Assembly: GCA_018873245.2 (NCBI GenBank)
Contig: JAEMBT020000006.1
Coordinates: 11,974,387-12,038,386 of the forward strand
DNA: 64,000 bases
Source: Archegozetes longisetosus
Lineage: Eukaryota; Arthropoda; Arachnida; Sarcoptiformes; Trhypochthoniidae
Reading direction: 5' to 3'
How positions within the stretch are numbered: position 1 is the stretch's first letter; every line of letters starts with the position of its first letter. The notes under the pieces are model-generated. The model did no database searches, had not been told where the DNA came from, and was given only the letters and a program-made list of their open reading frames with translations. A program made the translations under genes and the position numbers. Shown piece by piece: positions 24,370 through 37,604 of this stretch.

Positions 24370-26060
24370 TATACTATTATACAGTATTTTAGACTTATCC
24401 AAGAGGTTTCATTTTGACTGACTCTCTTTTGTATATTTAGCAAATCTCATTATTAATTAACTTAAATTAACATTCATTTTCTTATATTACACACGAAAAT
24501 ATATGGACACATTCTGTTCAATAAGTCTTAATGTGAGACTTGATTGTGAATTCGTATACGAAACTCCTAATACAATATAAAAGTTTTTTCATATGAAGTT
24601 TCCCTGAACTTTTTGTTAGTATTTTTTTTTGAATTGACTTGGAAGCATAAGCTATGATTATTTTGTGATTCATGACAATCAACTAGTTTTAACTGAACTT
24701 GACTGCTATAGCACTAGCATTTTGTAAACGTCATTTCGAATTATTTATATTACATGATGACGAATTGATTTTAAGCTTCATTTCCGAGCCCTAAAATCGA
24801 GAATCTTATTAAAAGTTCTTCAATTGATTTTCAAAAAAATCACTGATTGATTTATTCTATAACCAATGACCGGAGTTGTGCGTATGGACATATAGAATGC
24901 ATAAAATTCATGTTTTATAGTTTTTGACCAAAAGCATATACGCATATTTCTCGAATATTCGAGACATCATCAATCACATTCCTGTTAGACTGGAACTTGA
25001 GAACCACATGTCTCTATCATCACACATACTGCCAGATTTTCAGATTGATAAGTTTTCTTCAGTTTTGATTGTTTGGCTTTTAATTTTATTTTGTGGTTAT
25101 CAGAGCATTTTATTTCTTTAAGTTTTTGATTTTCAACTTTTTTATTTTGCGAAAATGGTAAGGTAAACCTTAAAAGGTGACAAAACTTAAAATATACTCC
25201 AATTTTTTCGTTTCAATTAGAGAAGTTTCTCGAAGTTTGAAAGAATATTTGAAGGTCGTAAACATAACTTTGCAATCGAGAACTTGAGAATATACTTTAT
25301 AGCAATCTTCTATTCATAATTCGTGCAATATCTGATTTATAAATTGAATTTTAGGTGCACATTGAATGCATATTTGGTACTTTTTCATGCAAAAACCTTA
25401 ATAAATTTTATTCATGCATATATTTTAGGTCTTTATAAGCCAATAAAAAATTATAGATTTTCAACTTCCAAATATACTAAAACCAAACCAGTTCTTCTCC
25501 TAAGGATAATCTCCCGTTTTGATCCTAAAAGTTGTTAGATTTTCCTTCTTTATTCCTTCATAATACATTTGGCGATCATTCATCAATAAATGTCCTCGTT
25601 TATGACACAGAGAACGACATTTGAGCTAAAGATCAAGCAATCAAATAAGTAGCCAGTTTGTTCTGGCGCAGCAAATATACAGGTTTGTCGTAGCTTTCAG
25701 AAGTAGCTCAAAGAACTATCTTCTCGAGAAGGAAACAAGAGGGACATCTTGACTGTTCCGAAGCATCCTTAGACCAGCTCGAAGCTGAAGGAGTGTTGAG
25801 CGCCAACAACACCTAAATTGCAATAAGCAAGCAACCTCGATAAAATATAGTGTCCAGTAGCTTTTAATTTCTCGGCTATGTTTTCCATTTGCTTTTTATA
25901 TCATTTTCTCTTGACTTCCATTGAGATTGACTTTTAGCTGTTTTTATTCAAATTTAACTCTTTAAGTATTTAGTAATTCTTCAAAATACGACATTCTTTA
26001 CTAAAATATTCACAAGGTGCTTTTGTTATAGAAAGAATAGAGATAATCTTCAGCTTAATC
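24370..26060. other. Intergenic, with a less AT-rich patch near 25580-25860
   Basis: Mostly AT-rich. Around 25580-25860 the composition becomes more balanced (for example AGCTCGAAGCTGAAGGAG and GTTCTGGCGCAGC), which usually means old coding or retroelement sequence, but no frame is open and I do not recognise a family. Confidence 0.4.
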
Positions 26061-26065
26061 TTTAC

Positions 26066-26657
26066 ATGAAACTTTACTTCAAAAATGCAAAGTAGAGAAA
26101 ATAAAGCATAATATATATAAAGAAGAGACTGAAAAATGTAACTCACAATCATTTATTACTATGTTATAGTTCTTATCAGAACTTAGTCATTTTTAAGAAA
26201 ACAATTATTTAACACAATTCATACAGAGTTGAGATAATACATCAACTCTTTAATTTGACTTATGATTAGTTTTGTTTGAATTTGTCTTTCTATTATTTGA
26301 CATATCTTGATTGTAATACCAACTTTATATCTATTAAATCTTTATGTACACTTTGGTTAGTAGTTTTTCTTAATTTTAACTTTTCATGTACACTGTTTGG
26401 TTTTCTATACCACGCAATATCTCAAATAATAGAAAGACAAATTCAAACAAAACTAGTCATAAATCAAATTAAAGAGTTGAAGATGTATTATCTCAACTCT
26501 GTATGAATTTGTTGAATAATTGCTTTCTCAAGAATGACTAAGTTTGATAAGAACTATAACATAGTAATAAATGATTGTGAGTTGCATTTTTCCAGTCTCG
26601 ACTTTATATATATATATATAATTTTCTCTGTCTTACATTTTTGAAGTAAAGTTTCAT
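26066..26657. repeat. Foldback element with ~260-base, highly similar inverted arms
   Basis: The outer ends read ATGAAACTTTACTTCAAAAATG on the left and its reverse complement on the right, cut here to show that both arms begin identically. Arms 26066-26325 and 26405-26657 stay closely matched, including CTCACAATCATTTATTACTA and AACTCTTTAATTTGA, with an 80-base loop. The high match suggests a younger insertion than neighbouring repeats. No transposase. Confidence 0.85.
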
Positions 26658-26659
26658 AT

Positions 26660-27734
26660 GAATAGCAATTTAGACATATAGGAACATTAAGATATTTAGC
26701 TTTATTTTTGAGAAAAAAATCATTTCTGAGCGTTTCTGGCTAAAAATTATTTACTTGGAATATGAATCATTCAATTTATTTATTTGTTTGACAATCATGG
26801 ATCAGTTTCCATTCGCTTATGTTTGACTTTTACTTTTAGCCTTAATTGACTGTTACGAAAATCATTTGACTTTCTTGTACTATCGACCAAAAAAGTATAT
26901 GTTAAATAAAGCTTTTTCACGCCTTACATAGTTAGAGACCACTTTAATATTCACGTAATCAACATTTATAAACTTTAGTTTAGGTCTGACTTATTGAAAA
27001 ACGAAATAATGAACTTTTGCAATGATCGTTTTATTGACAAAGAGTTCATAAATAATTTACTTTGCATTGAATTACATTACTTTTCTCAATAACTTGCTAG
27101 ATGAATTCAAGTTACTTATGTTAAAGTTCAATACAAATTATAACACTTACAGCGATTTAAAGATAAGCTTCGCATTTCATGACGCATTTCATATGAGAAA
27201 TAATACTTATCAAAATAATATGACAAAACTATTTATTCAATCTTTCCCTTATTTGGTTTAATTCCTATTGGTTTTTACTGCTTTTTAAGCGCGCGTTTTG
27301 ACATATGCTTTTTTGGCCGATAGTACTTTAAGTGAAATGATTTCATAGTTTTTCATTTGACTAGTTTTGCTTTCAAAAGTTTAGCTCTAACAGAAAGTTT
27401 TTAGGTAATAATAGGTAATATTGGAAAAGTAATAGAAAAGACGCATTCAAAAAATTTACAAATAATAAACGCATAGAAAAAAATAAGCACTATGTCTGAT
27501 TCGAAAAATATTGAATAATGACTTTTTGAGAAATTCGATCGTTCAATGCACTCGATTGTGGAAGAAAGTGATTAAAAATGACTTTTATTGAGAATTAAAT
27601 CAACATATTAGAATCAAAATAATACGGAACAAAATAATTTAGCATAACAGTAAAGCTAAAGTTGATAAAGAATTTTTAAAAAGTCTATTTTGACAACTTT
27701 AAGAGTCTTATAAAGAAAACTAATTAAACTAATT
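26660..27734. other. Intergenic 3' of gene B
   Basis: AT-rich spacer between the foldback element and the stop codon of ATPase gene B. Nothing recognised. Confidence 0.5.
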
Positions 27735-30700
27735 CTAAACAAATAGCTCTTTCCCTAAGAATGAGTCCGGATATTTCCTAATAATAAATTTTCTAAGCTC
27801 TTCGAAAGCCAAGATGTAGAAGAAAAACGGGACTGCACATAACCAGACCCAACCTATGACTGGTGCGGTCAGAAGAACATTGTGTACACCAGGAGTGTAA
27901 CAGAAAAAAACTGCCAGTGCTGTCTCGAATACTATACTGAAATTGAGAAACCAGTTCCTAAACAAAATTTCAAATCAATTACTTCAACTTTATTTATTCG
28001 TCGCAATAGCACTTTTACCCCATTCCATGCAAGAAATTACTTCTTCTTCTAGTTTTGCACACAATTACATCCATCCATTGAACAACAACTATAGCAATGA
28101 AATAAGAGCTCTGAGCCGCGACTTGCATTGATAGTCTTTCTTCATATTTCTGAAGAGAAATTAGGGATGATTAGAAATTATGTGTTAAAGAAGAAATTGA
28201 TTATATAAAATAATACCCATGGATTTCCAAAAGAGTCCATTAGATTATTGTTACTGGAGTCATCCCATTCGACTCTTAATTGCCAGAGCCTATCAGGTTT
28301 CCATCCGTAGTGCAGCATCGCTACGAAATATCCCAAATAACCAGCTGATGTTTCAATAATACCAATCAGAAAATAGGCCCTAAGAAGCAAACTTCTCGTC
28401 ACTAAATTGTCGGTCTGTGGATTTCTTGGCTTCAATTTCATGATATCTGCCTCTGCCTTTTCATAGGCTAAAGAAATGGCGGGCATCATATCAGTGCCCA
28501 AACAGATTAATAATACAGTGATTGTTCCTATAGCCAAAGGAAAGCCGAATATTACGTAAACAAGGAACGGATAAAGTGTTGTACAATTTCCAGCCATAAT
28601 GTACGCCACGGTTTTCTTCATGTTATCAAATATTCTTCGACCCTCTTCCACACCAACAACAATAGTAGCAAAATTGTCATCGAGTAGTATCATGTCTGCA
28701 GCTTGCTTTGATACATCAGAGCCTAGAGAATTTAGATGTGTTTAAATTTAAGCTCCTCTTTATGTTGATATCTCAATACGAATTTAAACGAATACTATGT
28801 AAACATGAAACTATAAGTACCAGTGATTCCCATTGCAATACCAATATTAGCCTTTTTAAGAGCAGGTGAATCATTGACTCCATCACCCGTTACGGCAACG
28901 ATTTGTCCCAGATATTGACAGTTTTCTACAATCCTCAACTTCTGTTGTGGTGATGTTCGAGCGAATACTATCTCTCGATAATCATTTAATATTTCCCGCA
29001 GTTCCTCGTCTTGAAGTCCTGATAATTCATCTCCAGGAACTACAATAGAAGCAGTATCTCTTCTTACTTGGTTATCAATTTTCGGCAATGATATACGAGT
29101 AGATCTTCGGTGTGAGTGAGAGAATATTCCGACAGCTTTAGCAATTGCTTGAGCTGTAATCGGATGATCGCCGGTAACCATAATTACTTTAATGCCAGCG
29201 CTGCGACATTTGGCAACTGCATCGGGTACTGAAGGCCTGTTATAAAATAGGTGTAGACATTGAATTAAGTTTGAAAACAGATAAATTTTCAAAATTCAAA
29301 CCTCGGTGGATCGATCATTGCTATTAGACCTAAGAATCTAAAATTTCCTAAAGCAAAATCATTTCCTTCATCTAAGTTGAATTTATAGTCTGGTGGAAAT
29401 TGTGTGAATTCATAATCACAGAAAGCAATAACTCTTTCTCCCATTGAACCCAGTTCACGATAAGTTTCTTCGAAATCTTTTATGATTTCTTCGTTAATAT
29501 CAATAGATTCTCCTTCAGGAGTGATTATAGTCGAGCACAATTTGATGATCCTTTCGGGAGCGCCTTTCATGACCAGAAAAAAGTTAGACACCAAACCGTC
29601 CTTTCTGTTAGACTCTGCACCACTATTTTTATGAATCGAAAATTGGTATTTATAGGTAGAACTGAATGGCTTTTCTGCAACTTTCGGATATTGTGCTCTA
29701 TAACTAGCAACAGGACCAGTAACTGACTCCATAAATCTAATGATCGCTGTTTCGGATGCATCTCCAGAACATACTCTCTTCATGATATCTGGATTGTCAT
29801 CTATGAACTCAGCCCTCGAACATAGACGACAACAGCGAGTGTAGGCCTCCCACGATTTTTGAGTTGGATTCATCTGTTCTTGAACTTCATCCTTATTATG
29901 AGTAAGCTTGTGAATTTTATCGCCTAACCAACAGTGTTCAACAGTCATTCGATTCTGTGTGAGTGTTCCAGTTTTGTCGGTACATATGGTCGAAGTAGAA
30001 CCTAATGTTTCGACTGCTTCTAGATGTTTAACTAAACACTGTTTGGATGCCATTCGCTTAGCAGTCAATGTAAGAGCTGCAGTCAGAGCAGGTAGAAGTC
30101 CTATACAACGAGTAAACACATAACTTGATAAATATAAACGCTCTGCCGAATCGAGCTTAAGTTACATACCTTCAGGAACATTACCAACCGTTATGCCAAT
30201 CATGAAAATAAATGCCTGAAAAAATGATGAACCAAAACCTAAACCGAGTCGAACAGGAATTATCATCCAATGTTTTTAAAGGTGACAAATAAAAAATTTA
30301 AAGTATTTGGTTCTTAACGTTAAAATATTCTGACTTGAAACTAATGCCAAAAATCAGTAATACCTAATGCTATAGCGAAAAATATGATTCCACTCGAGAC
30401 TGCTATCACAGTAATAATTTTCACAAATCTGTCGATTTCTTTAGCAATCGGTGTTTTTTCGTTCTTGATATTAGAGACCAGTTTAGCGATGTTTCCCATA
30501 ACCGTATTATCTCCAGTTGCGATTGCAATACCATAACCACCTCCATCAACACAATTAGTTGAGAAAAATGCGAGGTTTTTAGCTTCAAGTGGGGAGTCAT
30601 GCCCGGCTTCTACGCTACGAAGGAGTGGGTCCGATTCTCCCGTTAACGAAGAATTATCGACTTTCATGCCCTCAGATTTAATTATACGTATATCTGCCGG

Positions 30701-32624
30701 TACTCTATCTCCTGATTTGCATTGGACTAAATCTCCTACAACTATTTGATCAGCCGGTACCATCTTTTTTTGTCCATCTCGGATTACTTGTGTTTGCTAT
30801 TGAATTAAAAATAATTAAGAGTAATCTAAACATTCATGAAAAGCTCATTAATGATTTGAAACTGTAATAAGCTTATTTTGAGCGAGTTTGAGCACAAAAT
30901 GTATGAATAATGCAAAAGTTTAGCTGTGTATGAATAACGGCTCTATTGTCCGATTCCGACACCACTTTCAACAGCCAATTGTCTTCTTGTTAGAGTTTCA
31001 TAAAGCGAGGTATGACTCTAGGGCCTTTGCATTTTCTGTAAACAGTTTTCAATAAGAATCAATTGGTTTTGATAGAGGACTAGTTCTGGTAACCACTCCT
31101 TCTGCTTCTCTTGAGTAATTCAAAAGTGATGTCAAATATTTCAATAGATGCCTTTCTCCGAGTGATTGTGAAGCTGGTTACAGATACGGCGCTAAACCAC
31201 ATCTCAGACTACTTATTGATATCATTTTGTTTGGTTTGTTATCGATTGTTAAATTGGCAAATATTTAATCAATTATTTAACATAAGATTGTTGTAAACTT
31301 GAAAGTTTGAATAGTTAACACGCAACTTTACAGCTTAAATAATAAAGTATTTCTTGTGAATTCGATTAATTGTGGCACTGATCTGACGCTAATAGGGATT
31401 CAGTTCAGACAAATTTCGAATTTTTCAAGTTAGAAAAATTTGATCGTAGATAAAATGTTGAACTTATGAAAACTTTAGAGTTAGAAAGTCCCTGGAAACC
31501 TTGCTTTTAAAATTTCTAGAAATATTTTGGAACTAATTGTCTACCAGAGATTGGCATTAGTTTAAGAAATGTTTCTAGAAATTTTATCCTTACATGACTA
31601 AAAAGTGAAATAGCCAAACTAAATAACCTGAAGTCTAGTAATTGTATGTGTTTAAACGCTTTTTGTAATATTCATTTTTGATACAGTTGACGGATAAGAT
31701 AAACCTACACACTAATATTATTGTAAAGGCATTGCTACGGAATGCTTACATGAATACTTAAGAGCTAGGTTCGAAAATCAGCGAAACAAAGAAGCTTTTA
31801 TTCTTACCGGTGGTATCATATTCTTGAATGAGTCGAAAACTGACGCACTACTAGCAGCCTGATAGTAGGAAAATGTACCAGTGATTATAACTACTAGGGC
31901 CAATACAACTCCTAAATAGTACTGGAAATAAATCAGCGGTTTAAAAAACTTATTTAATTTAAATCTAGATTAATTCAACTTTCTAATATTAGTAAACTTT
32001 TAAATTGACTTACATCTTGAGGTACTCTTTCGATAGCATAAGCCACACAACTGGCTATGGCTGCAAACCAGAGCAATAGAGCGAAACCTCCAGTCATTCT
32101 AAAGAGTAAGAAAATTATAAATACTATTGGACACTAGTATTTCACTTACTCTCTAATAAATAGAAGCCATTTTGGAGTTTGTTTTGGTGGCGTGAATGCG
32201 TTCGGACCATCGCGTTTGAGTCTGAAAGCAGCCTCACTTTCGGATAGGCCAGTTTCGAGATTTGTTTGTAGTTTAGAGCATAAGTCATTCAATGAGATTA
32301 AATGTTCAGTTATTTTGACATCTCTGGCCAAATCTATACCTGACTTTTCAGCCTATTAATGAAAAAAGAATTTAACTTATAATTTAAATTAAATCGACTC
32401 AAAAGTTTGAATCTAGATCTAAGTTCATACAGAACTATTTTTCAAACTTTTCATACATCTTTACTCTTCTTTTTGCCGTACTTCAGCAACTTTTTAGGTA
32501 AGTGAAAAGGAAATCCTTTCTTCCAACGAACAGCTTCAATATCTTCATTACGTAAGGTATTAGCATTGATCTGTTGTGGATAACGATTTTTATTTGAATC
32601 GAAATCAAACGAAGCGCGCGGCAT
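27735..32624 (-). CDS. Na+/K+-ATPase alpha-like P-type pump, gene B (B/D type)
   Basis: Eleven exons: 32624-32457, 32352-32150, 32098-32014, 31921-31808, 30796-30364, 30238-30170, 30100-29302, 29236-28821, 28722-28217, 28149-28019 and 27957-27735; phases agree and give 1048 residues. The start is the ATG opening [11 protein letters not shown], matching [12 protein letters not shown] in gene D. Seen: TGES, M4 NVPEGLL, Asp399 in [35 protein letters not shown] and M8 [13 protein letters not shown]5 reads GNCTTLYPF, so Asn776 is kept while Glu779 is Thr; M6 reads LICLGTDM, so Asp804 is Cys. The M7-M8 loop has DSFGNPW. Introns interrupt the RE|M boundary before M1 and the ALG|FGSS boundary before M4, positions shared with D but not A or C. 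It is an intact IIC-fold ATPase with a non-canonical ion site; the cargo is unknown. Confidence 0.92.
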
Positions 32625-34580
32625 GTCGTTCAAAATAACACTTTAATACTTTAGAAAGCCAATAACAATAGACTTCGGAGTTTTTATTCTCAAACTATTA
32701 TTTCTTGAGCTATTGCGCGGTGAAGTTACTTCAAGTTCATTCAGTTACTTTTCAAGAAGCTTCCATTACATAAGCTTACGTCAAAATGATAATTAAAACA
32801 ATAATTTGTTTAATCATTTACTATTTAATATTCAATGATACACCTCAATAATATAGTTTGAAATCAAATTTTGCAAAAATATCCCAAAAAAATTGTTTTT
32901 GCAGATATTCCGTAGCGTTTATCCTGAGAAATAATTTCACTAAAGATTGCAAAACATAATCAGAAATCGGTAATTAAATATTTTTCGATGATAAGTCTAT
33001 AATTTAAATATAAAATTGATGAATGAAAGCTTATCTACCCATTTATTGCTCAATGTAAACGAGTTATTAATCGATAATTCAAAATTCAATAATCATCATT
33101 CCCTTGAGTTATGAAATTTAAATTTCTTCACTGCAGACTATCTTATAATGAATGAAGTCTAGTAATTCATAGCTTATTGTATCATTTTTACGACCCGCTT
33201 AAGAAATAACAATCTAACTAATTGATCGATTCATTTAGTTTAAACTTTTAATAGCATAAATTGTAAATGTTGTTAAATATTAGTTCCTTTCGGTATTGGA
33301 TTGAACATACAATTTAATGATCCACTAATTGATTTCATTCTTGTATAGAATTCTGAAAATTAATTTAGAAATTAATATTGATCTTGATATTTAAAATTTT
33401 TTAATATATCATTTTTCAGGTATCATAATCTATATGAATTAATAAACGAGAAAATAAATTTGAAATCGACCAAAATATGCGATTCAGATTTTTCTTAATA
33501 TAATCAATTTCAGCTTAAAGCTTTAGCATTTTCAGTTTTTAGGTGCCTTAGAGATAGATTGAAAATTTTTGGTGCCAAAAATCAAACCTATTCATAATAA
33601 ATGCCAATGTTTAACTTATTTTTCACATATTATTGTATGAATATTTATCATAATATTATTGTTTATCTGAAGACTATAAGCTTGTGTTAAGCTTAAAAGA
33701 GTGAACTCTCGCCAACTCATCTAATGCCTTGATATTTAAATCAATGTCACACGAAAAATAATCGCTGATCAACTGTCATGCAATCAGTGAAGGTCCTGCC
33801 AATGGCGAGGGAATTGACACAAATTATTTTTAGTAACTTTAAATTTCCTAACAATGAATAGACTTTTTTCTCACTTTTGTCATTGTTTCGATAGAAATCT
33901 CCGAAGAATTTCGAAACAAATCTGATGAGATAGTATGAGGAAAGCGATGGCAATCATAAACGTTTATGAATTTTAATGAAATTATCTTATTCAAATTAAC
34001 TTAAAATTTAGTTTTGAACAGGCTTTTGATGAACCTAAAAGTTATTTCTTTGTTTTTGCCATCTACATAACTATTATGTTTGATTTGAAACTTAAAATTT
34101 TGTATGACGTTTTGTATTGCTTCTCGTTTAATACCTGCATTAATGTTATTGTATTTTGACAAAATTAATGCAGGTATTAGGTTTGATCAAATTAATCTGA
34201 ATTTTTGAATTGAAAGTGATTTGAAACGAGTAATAAGCGGATATCTCCAGTTAACTTGTTTTTGAATTTTATTTGAATTATACTCTTTGACTAGTGTTTT
34301 ATCCATGTTTACAAAGTCGGTGCATGTTTCAATGAAAAAAATATTTCATCGGCATTAAAAAACATAACAGTTTTAACGTTAATTAGTAGTATTGGAATTT
34401 GAAATTTAAAAAGTAAATAGTTTAATAGCATTACGTGCTTTACGTACCGTACGTTATGTACAGTATTGGGATTTTATTTTGAGATACCCCATGCTACCTT
34501 TCATACAACTTATATTAGCAATGAAAAAATATAACTTTATTCAATTCAATAAATTTACTCAATAATTTATTTATGTAAAT
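32625..34580. other. Spacer upstream of gene B
   Basis: AT-rich with no gene recognised. It contains the short perfect hairpin at 34129-34179 (listed separately) and presumably the promoter of gene B just above 32624. Confidence 0.5.
34129..34179. repeat. Perfect 16-bp inverted repeat (hairpin)
   Basis: TAATACCTGCATTAAT at 34129-34144 is exactly repeated in inverted orientation at 34164-34179 with a 19-base loop. The stem is too short and too AT-rich to call a microRNA; it may be the residue of a small transposon. Confidence 0.6.
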
Positions 34581-34586
34581 ATATGT

Positions 34587-34930
34587 CTAATAGTGAATTG
34601 CACCGCTAATTTTATCCAATACTCCTTGATGGCGATCAGCCATCGAAAGAGCTAAATTTCCCAAATGCCCTTTATCAGTATTCATTTCATTCCAATGGAA
34701 TTGAATTGCTGCAAATAGTTCATCGTCGTTAGCATAAATATGGGCGACTTGCATTTTGCGGCTCAAAATTCCGAAAAGATTCTCAATAGGATTACAACCC
34801 GAAGAATTAGCAGGATATGGATCGACTCTCATTCCCAAATCGTAAATTGAAATATGCCAAAGATTGGCAACTGATAAGGATTCTTGAGTTATAAAGAATA
34901 TAGGAATCCATAAAAGAGAAACAAAAAATG
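34587..34930 (-). mobile_element. Tc1-like transposase fragment, C-terminal
   Basis: Minus-strand frame ending at 34587 reads NPIENLFGILSRKM, then FHWNEMN and LALSMADRHQGVLDKISG ending in IHY. This is the conserved end of Tc1-family transposases (NPIENLWG, then a helix with SMPRR.. and a terminal KY). The part upstream (IYDLGMRVDPYPANSSGCNPIEN) has lost the WPAQSPDL consensus. About 84 codons stay open, so it is a moderately young fragment without the catalytic core. Confidence 0.75.
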
Positions 34931-37560
34931 AAGTAGTTTTTTTTTTTTACAGTTAAACATCATGTATTAATTAGAAAACACTAAAATAAAAATAACTAAG
35001 AAAAAAGTTGAAAAAATTCAATATTTGAAGTTTAAGTATAATTGTACAGAATGTTTCAAAACTACTGGCAATCACATTAATAGGTTTTATTAATTACTTA
35101 TTAGAGAAATTAATTAAATTGCAAGTATTTATGATTAAAATATTGCTCTTTTATCAATTTATATAACTGAATTTGATTAATTGCAATTAAACTAATTTTA
35201 ATTAGTCTTTGAATAAGATGAGGCAGTATGTCATTTTTTAACTCCCATTGATCATGTTTAGTCTTGTACTAAGTTTCATGAACAGTATAACACAAATGCT
35301 TAATTTTAAAGGATTTTCCACAATTTAAGAATATCTTTGAAAATTAAGCAATTATTTTATTTTTAAGTTTTTTGCATCGTACTAATAAGATTACAATACG
35401 ATGGTCTTAAATTTTGCAGATCTGATATTTATCGACCCTTTCATTGTATCATATGCTTTAATCCTGTTCAAAACATGATATAGTCTTCTTGTCTTCTTTG
35501 AGAGACATTCTATGTTTTTGTCAAATGATCTGCTTTTGAAGATAGAAAATCATACAGATTTTGCAGACAACTTTTATTAATCGATTTCATCACAGTATTA
35601 AGAGGGGAATTAAGCTCACGTTAGAAAAGTGTGCTCAATATAATAATAATGTTTTTATTGCACATACAAATACATATTTTACTATAGGTATTACAGTTAT
35701 AAAAAGGTTCTCTATAAGATAAAAGAAACATAACGTTAAGCACATTTTGCCAACAGTTTTGAAATCAACCATAATAAACAATGACTAAGAATATCATAGC
35801 ATTGACTGAGAATTAGTTTACTTATGAGTATTTTCAATCAAAACAAATGAAATCTGTATCGTTCACAAATAAAAATTTATTTTAAATTAATGAAATGGCT
35901 CTACAATTAACTAACAATCAAAAATTAAAAGCTATAAACTATTTTTGACGGGTAAAGTTTTTCTATGACTTAGATACATAAACTTTTTGCTTTGAGACTC
36001 GAACCATAAAAGTAAAGTATTTTTCACTACTTCGTTCTTGTTTCCCTTGATTGTACTGCATAGCATTGTATCACAAGTCACATAACTTTACTTTTATGTT
36101 TATTTTGATTAAATTGTTTAAAAATGTTTGACAGTGTTAAAATTGCTGATAAATAAACTATTTGTTCAAATAAAATTAAACATTTGATGTTATTATTAAA
36201 GTATTTAAAAGTCGATAATAGAAAGTTTGATGTGGATTACTTGTCTAAATTGAATAGCGAATCAGCAGTTATAGAAAGTCATGCTTCCCATCGTTCAGAT
36301 GCAGAATAAACCAAATTCATATTCAAATTGTTTAAGATAAAAATAAAAATTATCTTAAATTGACTAAATTGAGACTCGATACAAATTTAAACTTTTTATT
36401 TTAAAATAATTCCAGGGCAACTTTAAATGAGTCTTATTCTTTTTCATTCATTTAGCGATAACCAGTTATTACTAGTTTTCATTCATATGATCATCAGCGT
36501 ATTTTAATTTCTTTCATTCATTTCATTGTTAATATAAACGAAAATGTGAATCATAAAACAATAAAGACAAAATTATTATCTATTCTTGTATAGACCTAAA
36601 TAAAAATTATATAACACTTGTAATAAAGTATATAATTATAATAATAAACTTTTGAGTTAAATACCGACAGGAAATTTCTCAACTTATGACAAAATTATGT
36701 TTGAAACGAAGTTCAAACAAATAAAATTCTAGATATAAAGTATTAACCGAATAAATACTACCAACACTTTAACACGTATAAACATTCAATTTGGTTCAAA
36801 AACTAATTAATCTGGGCACTCATGGCCCTAAAATGTTCTTTTGATACAAAAAATTTTCAAATATTACAGAAATATTTTTACTTGAAAGCTCAAGAGATGA
36901 ACCTTAGCTCCAAAATAGATGTATTAGTCAGATGTATAATGATTTTTCAAAATTAATAGAGAAATAATCACACATATGTCTGATAGTTTTCACTTTCTTA
37001 TAATCGTTTATAAGTCGTTTTCTTATAATCATTAACCGCATAATCTATGATAATCTATGAGTGAACATAAAAGATAACTTGTTTATTTATCTTAATTAAA
37101 AGCTTTAATAAATGTTCTTTGTGTTTTTGTGTAAACTTGACTTTTAAGTAAAGAATTCTTAGATATATGAACGACAATTTGTAGGTTGCGAAAATTTCTG
37201 AAGTATTGTGACGCATAACGCACATTCTATTGATCCAGTTGGAAATTCGATTACCGTAGTACACGATTAATCAATTATATATAAGTTATCGTTAGGAAAA
37301 CTATTACATTATGTGGAACGCCAATTATCCCTATTATGTGAGATCATGAACTAATAAGTGCACAGAATAAGCTTTTGTTTTCTAGCATTTAATGCTACTG
37401 AACTTCAATCAATCAATAAATAGCAGACAAATAGCCAAATTCGAGTAAAATTCATATCTAAGTCATTTCTTTGAACTTTAGGATAAAATTTGTAGCAAAT
37501 TAAAGCCTAATTTATGCATTTTTCGAATATGCTTAATATATTCTCAAAGAATAAATAGAA
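34931..37560. other. Intergenic, nothing recognised
   Basis: 2.6 kb of AT-rich DNA with only short random frames. No transposon ends or RNA genes noticed. Confidence 0.45.
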
Positions 37561-37604
37561 CAAAAGTTACAATAGAATAAAAACTTTGTTCTAATTTTCT
37601 TCTA

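Noticed and set aside
26276..26506. Plus-strand 76-codon frame
   Set aside because: It lies across the arms and loop of a foldback element; no protein family resembles it.
29567..29761. Minus-strand frames overlapping ATPase exons in a second frame (also 50401-50601, 51252-51440)
   Set aside because: These are out-of-frame readings of the nucleotide-binding domain; the true frame is clear from homology.
32625..32633. Upstream extension of gene B starting three codons before MPRASF
   Set aside because: The codon there is TTG, not ATG; ATG at 32624 aligns with the start of gene D.
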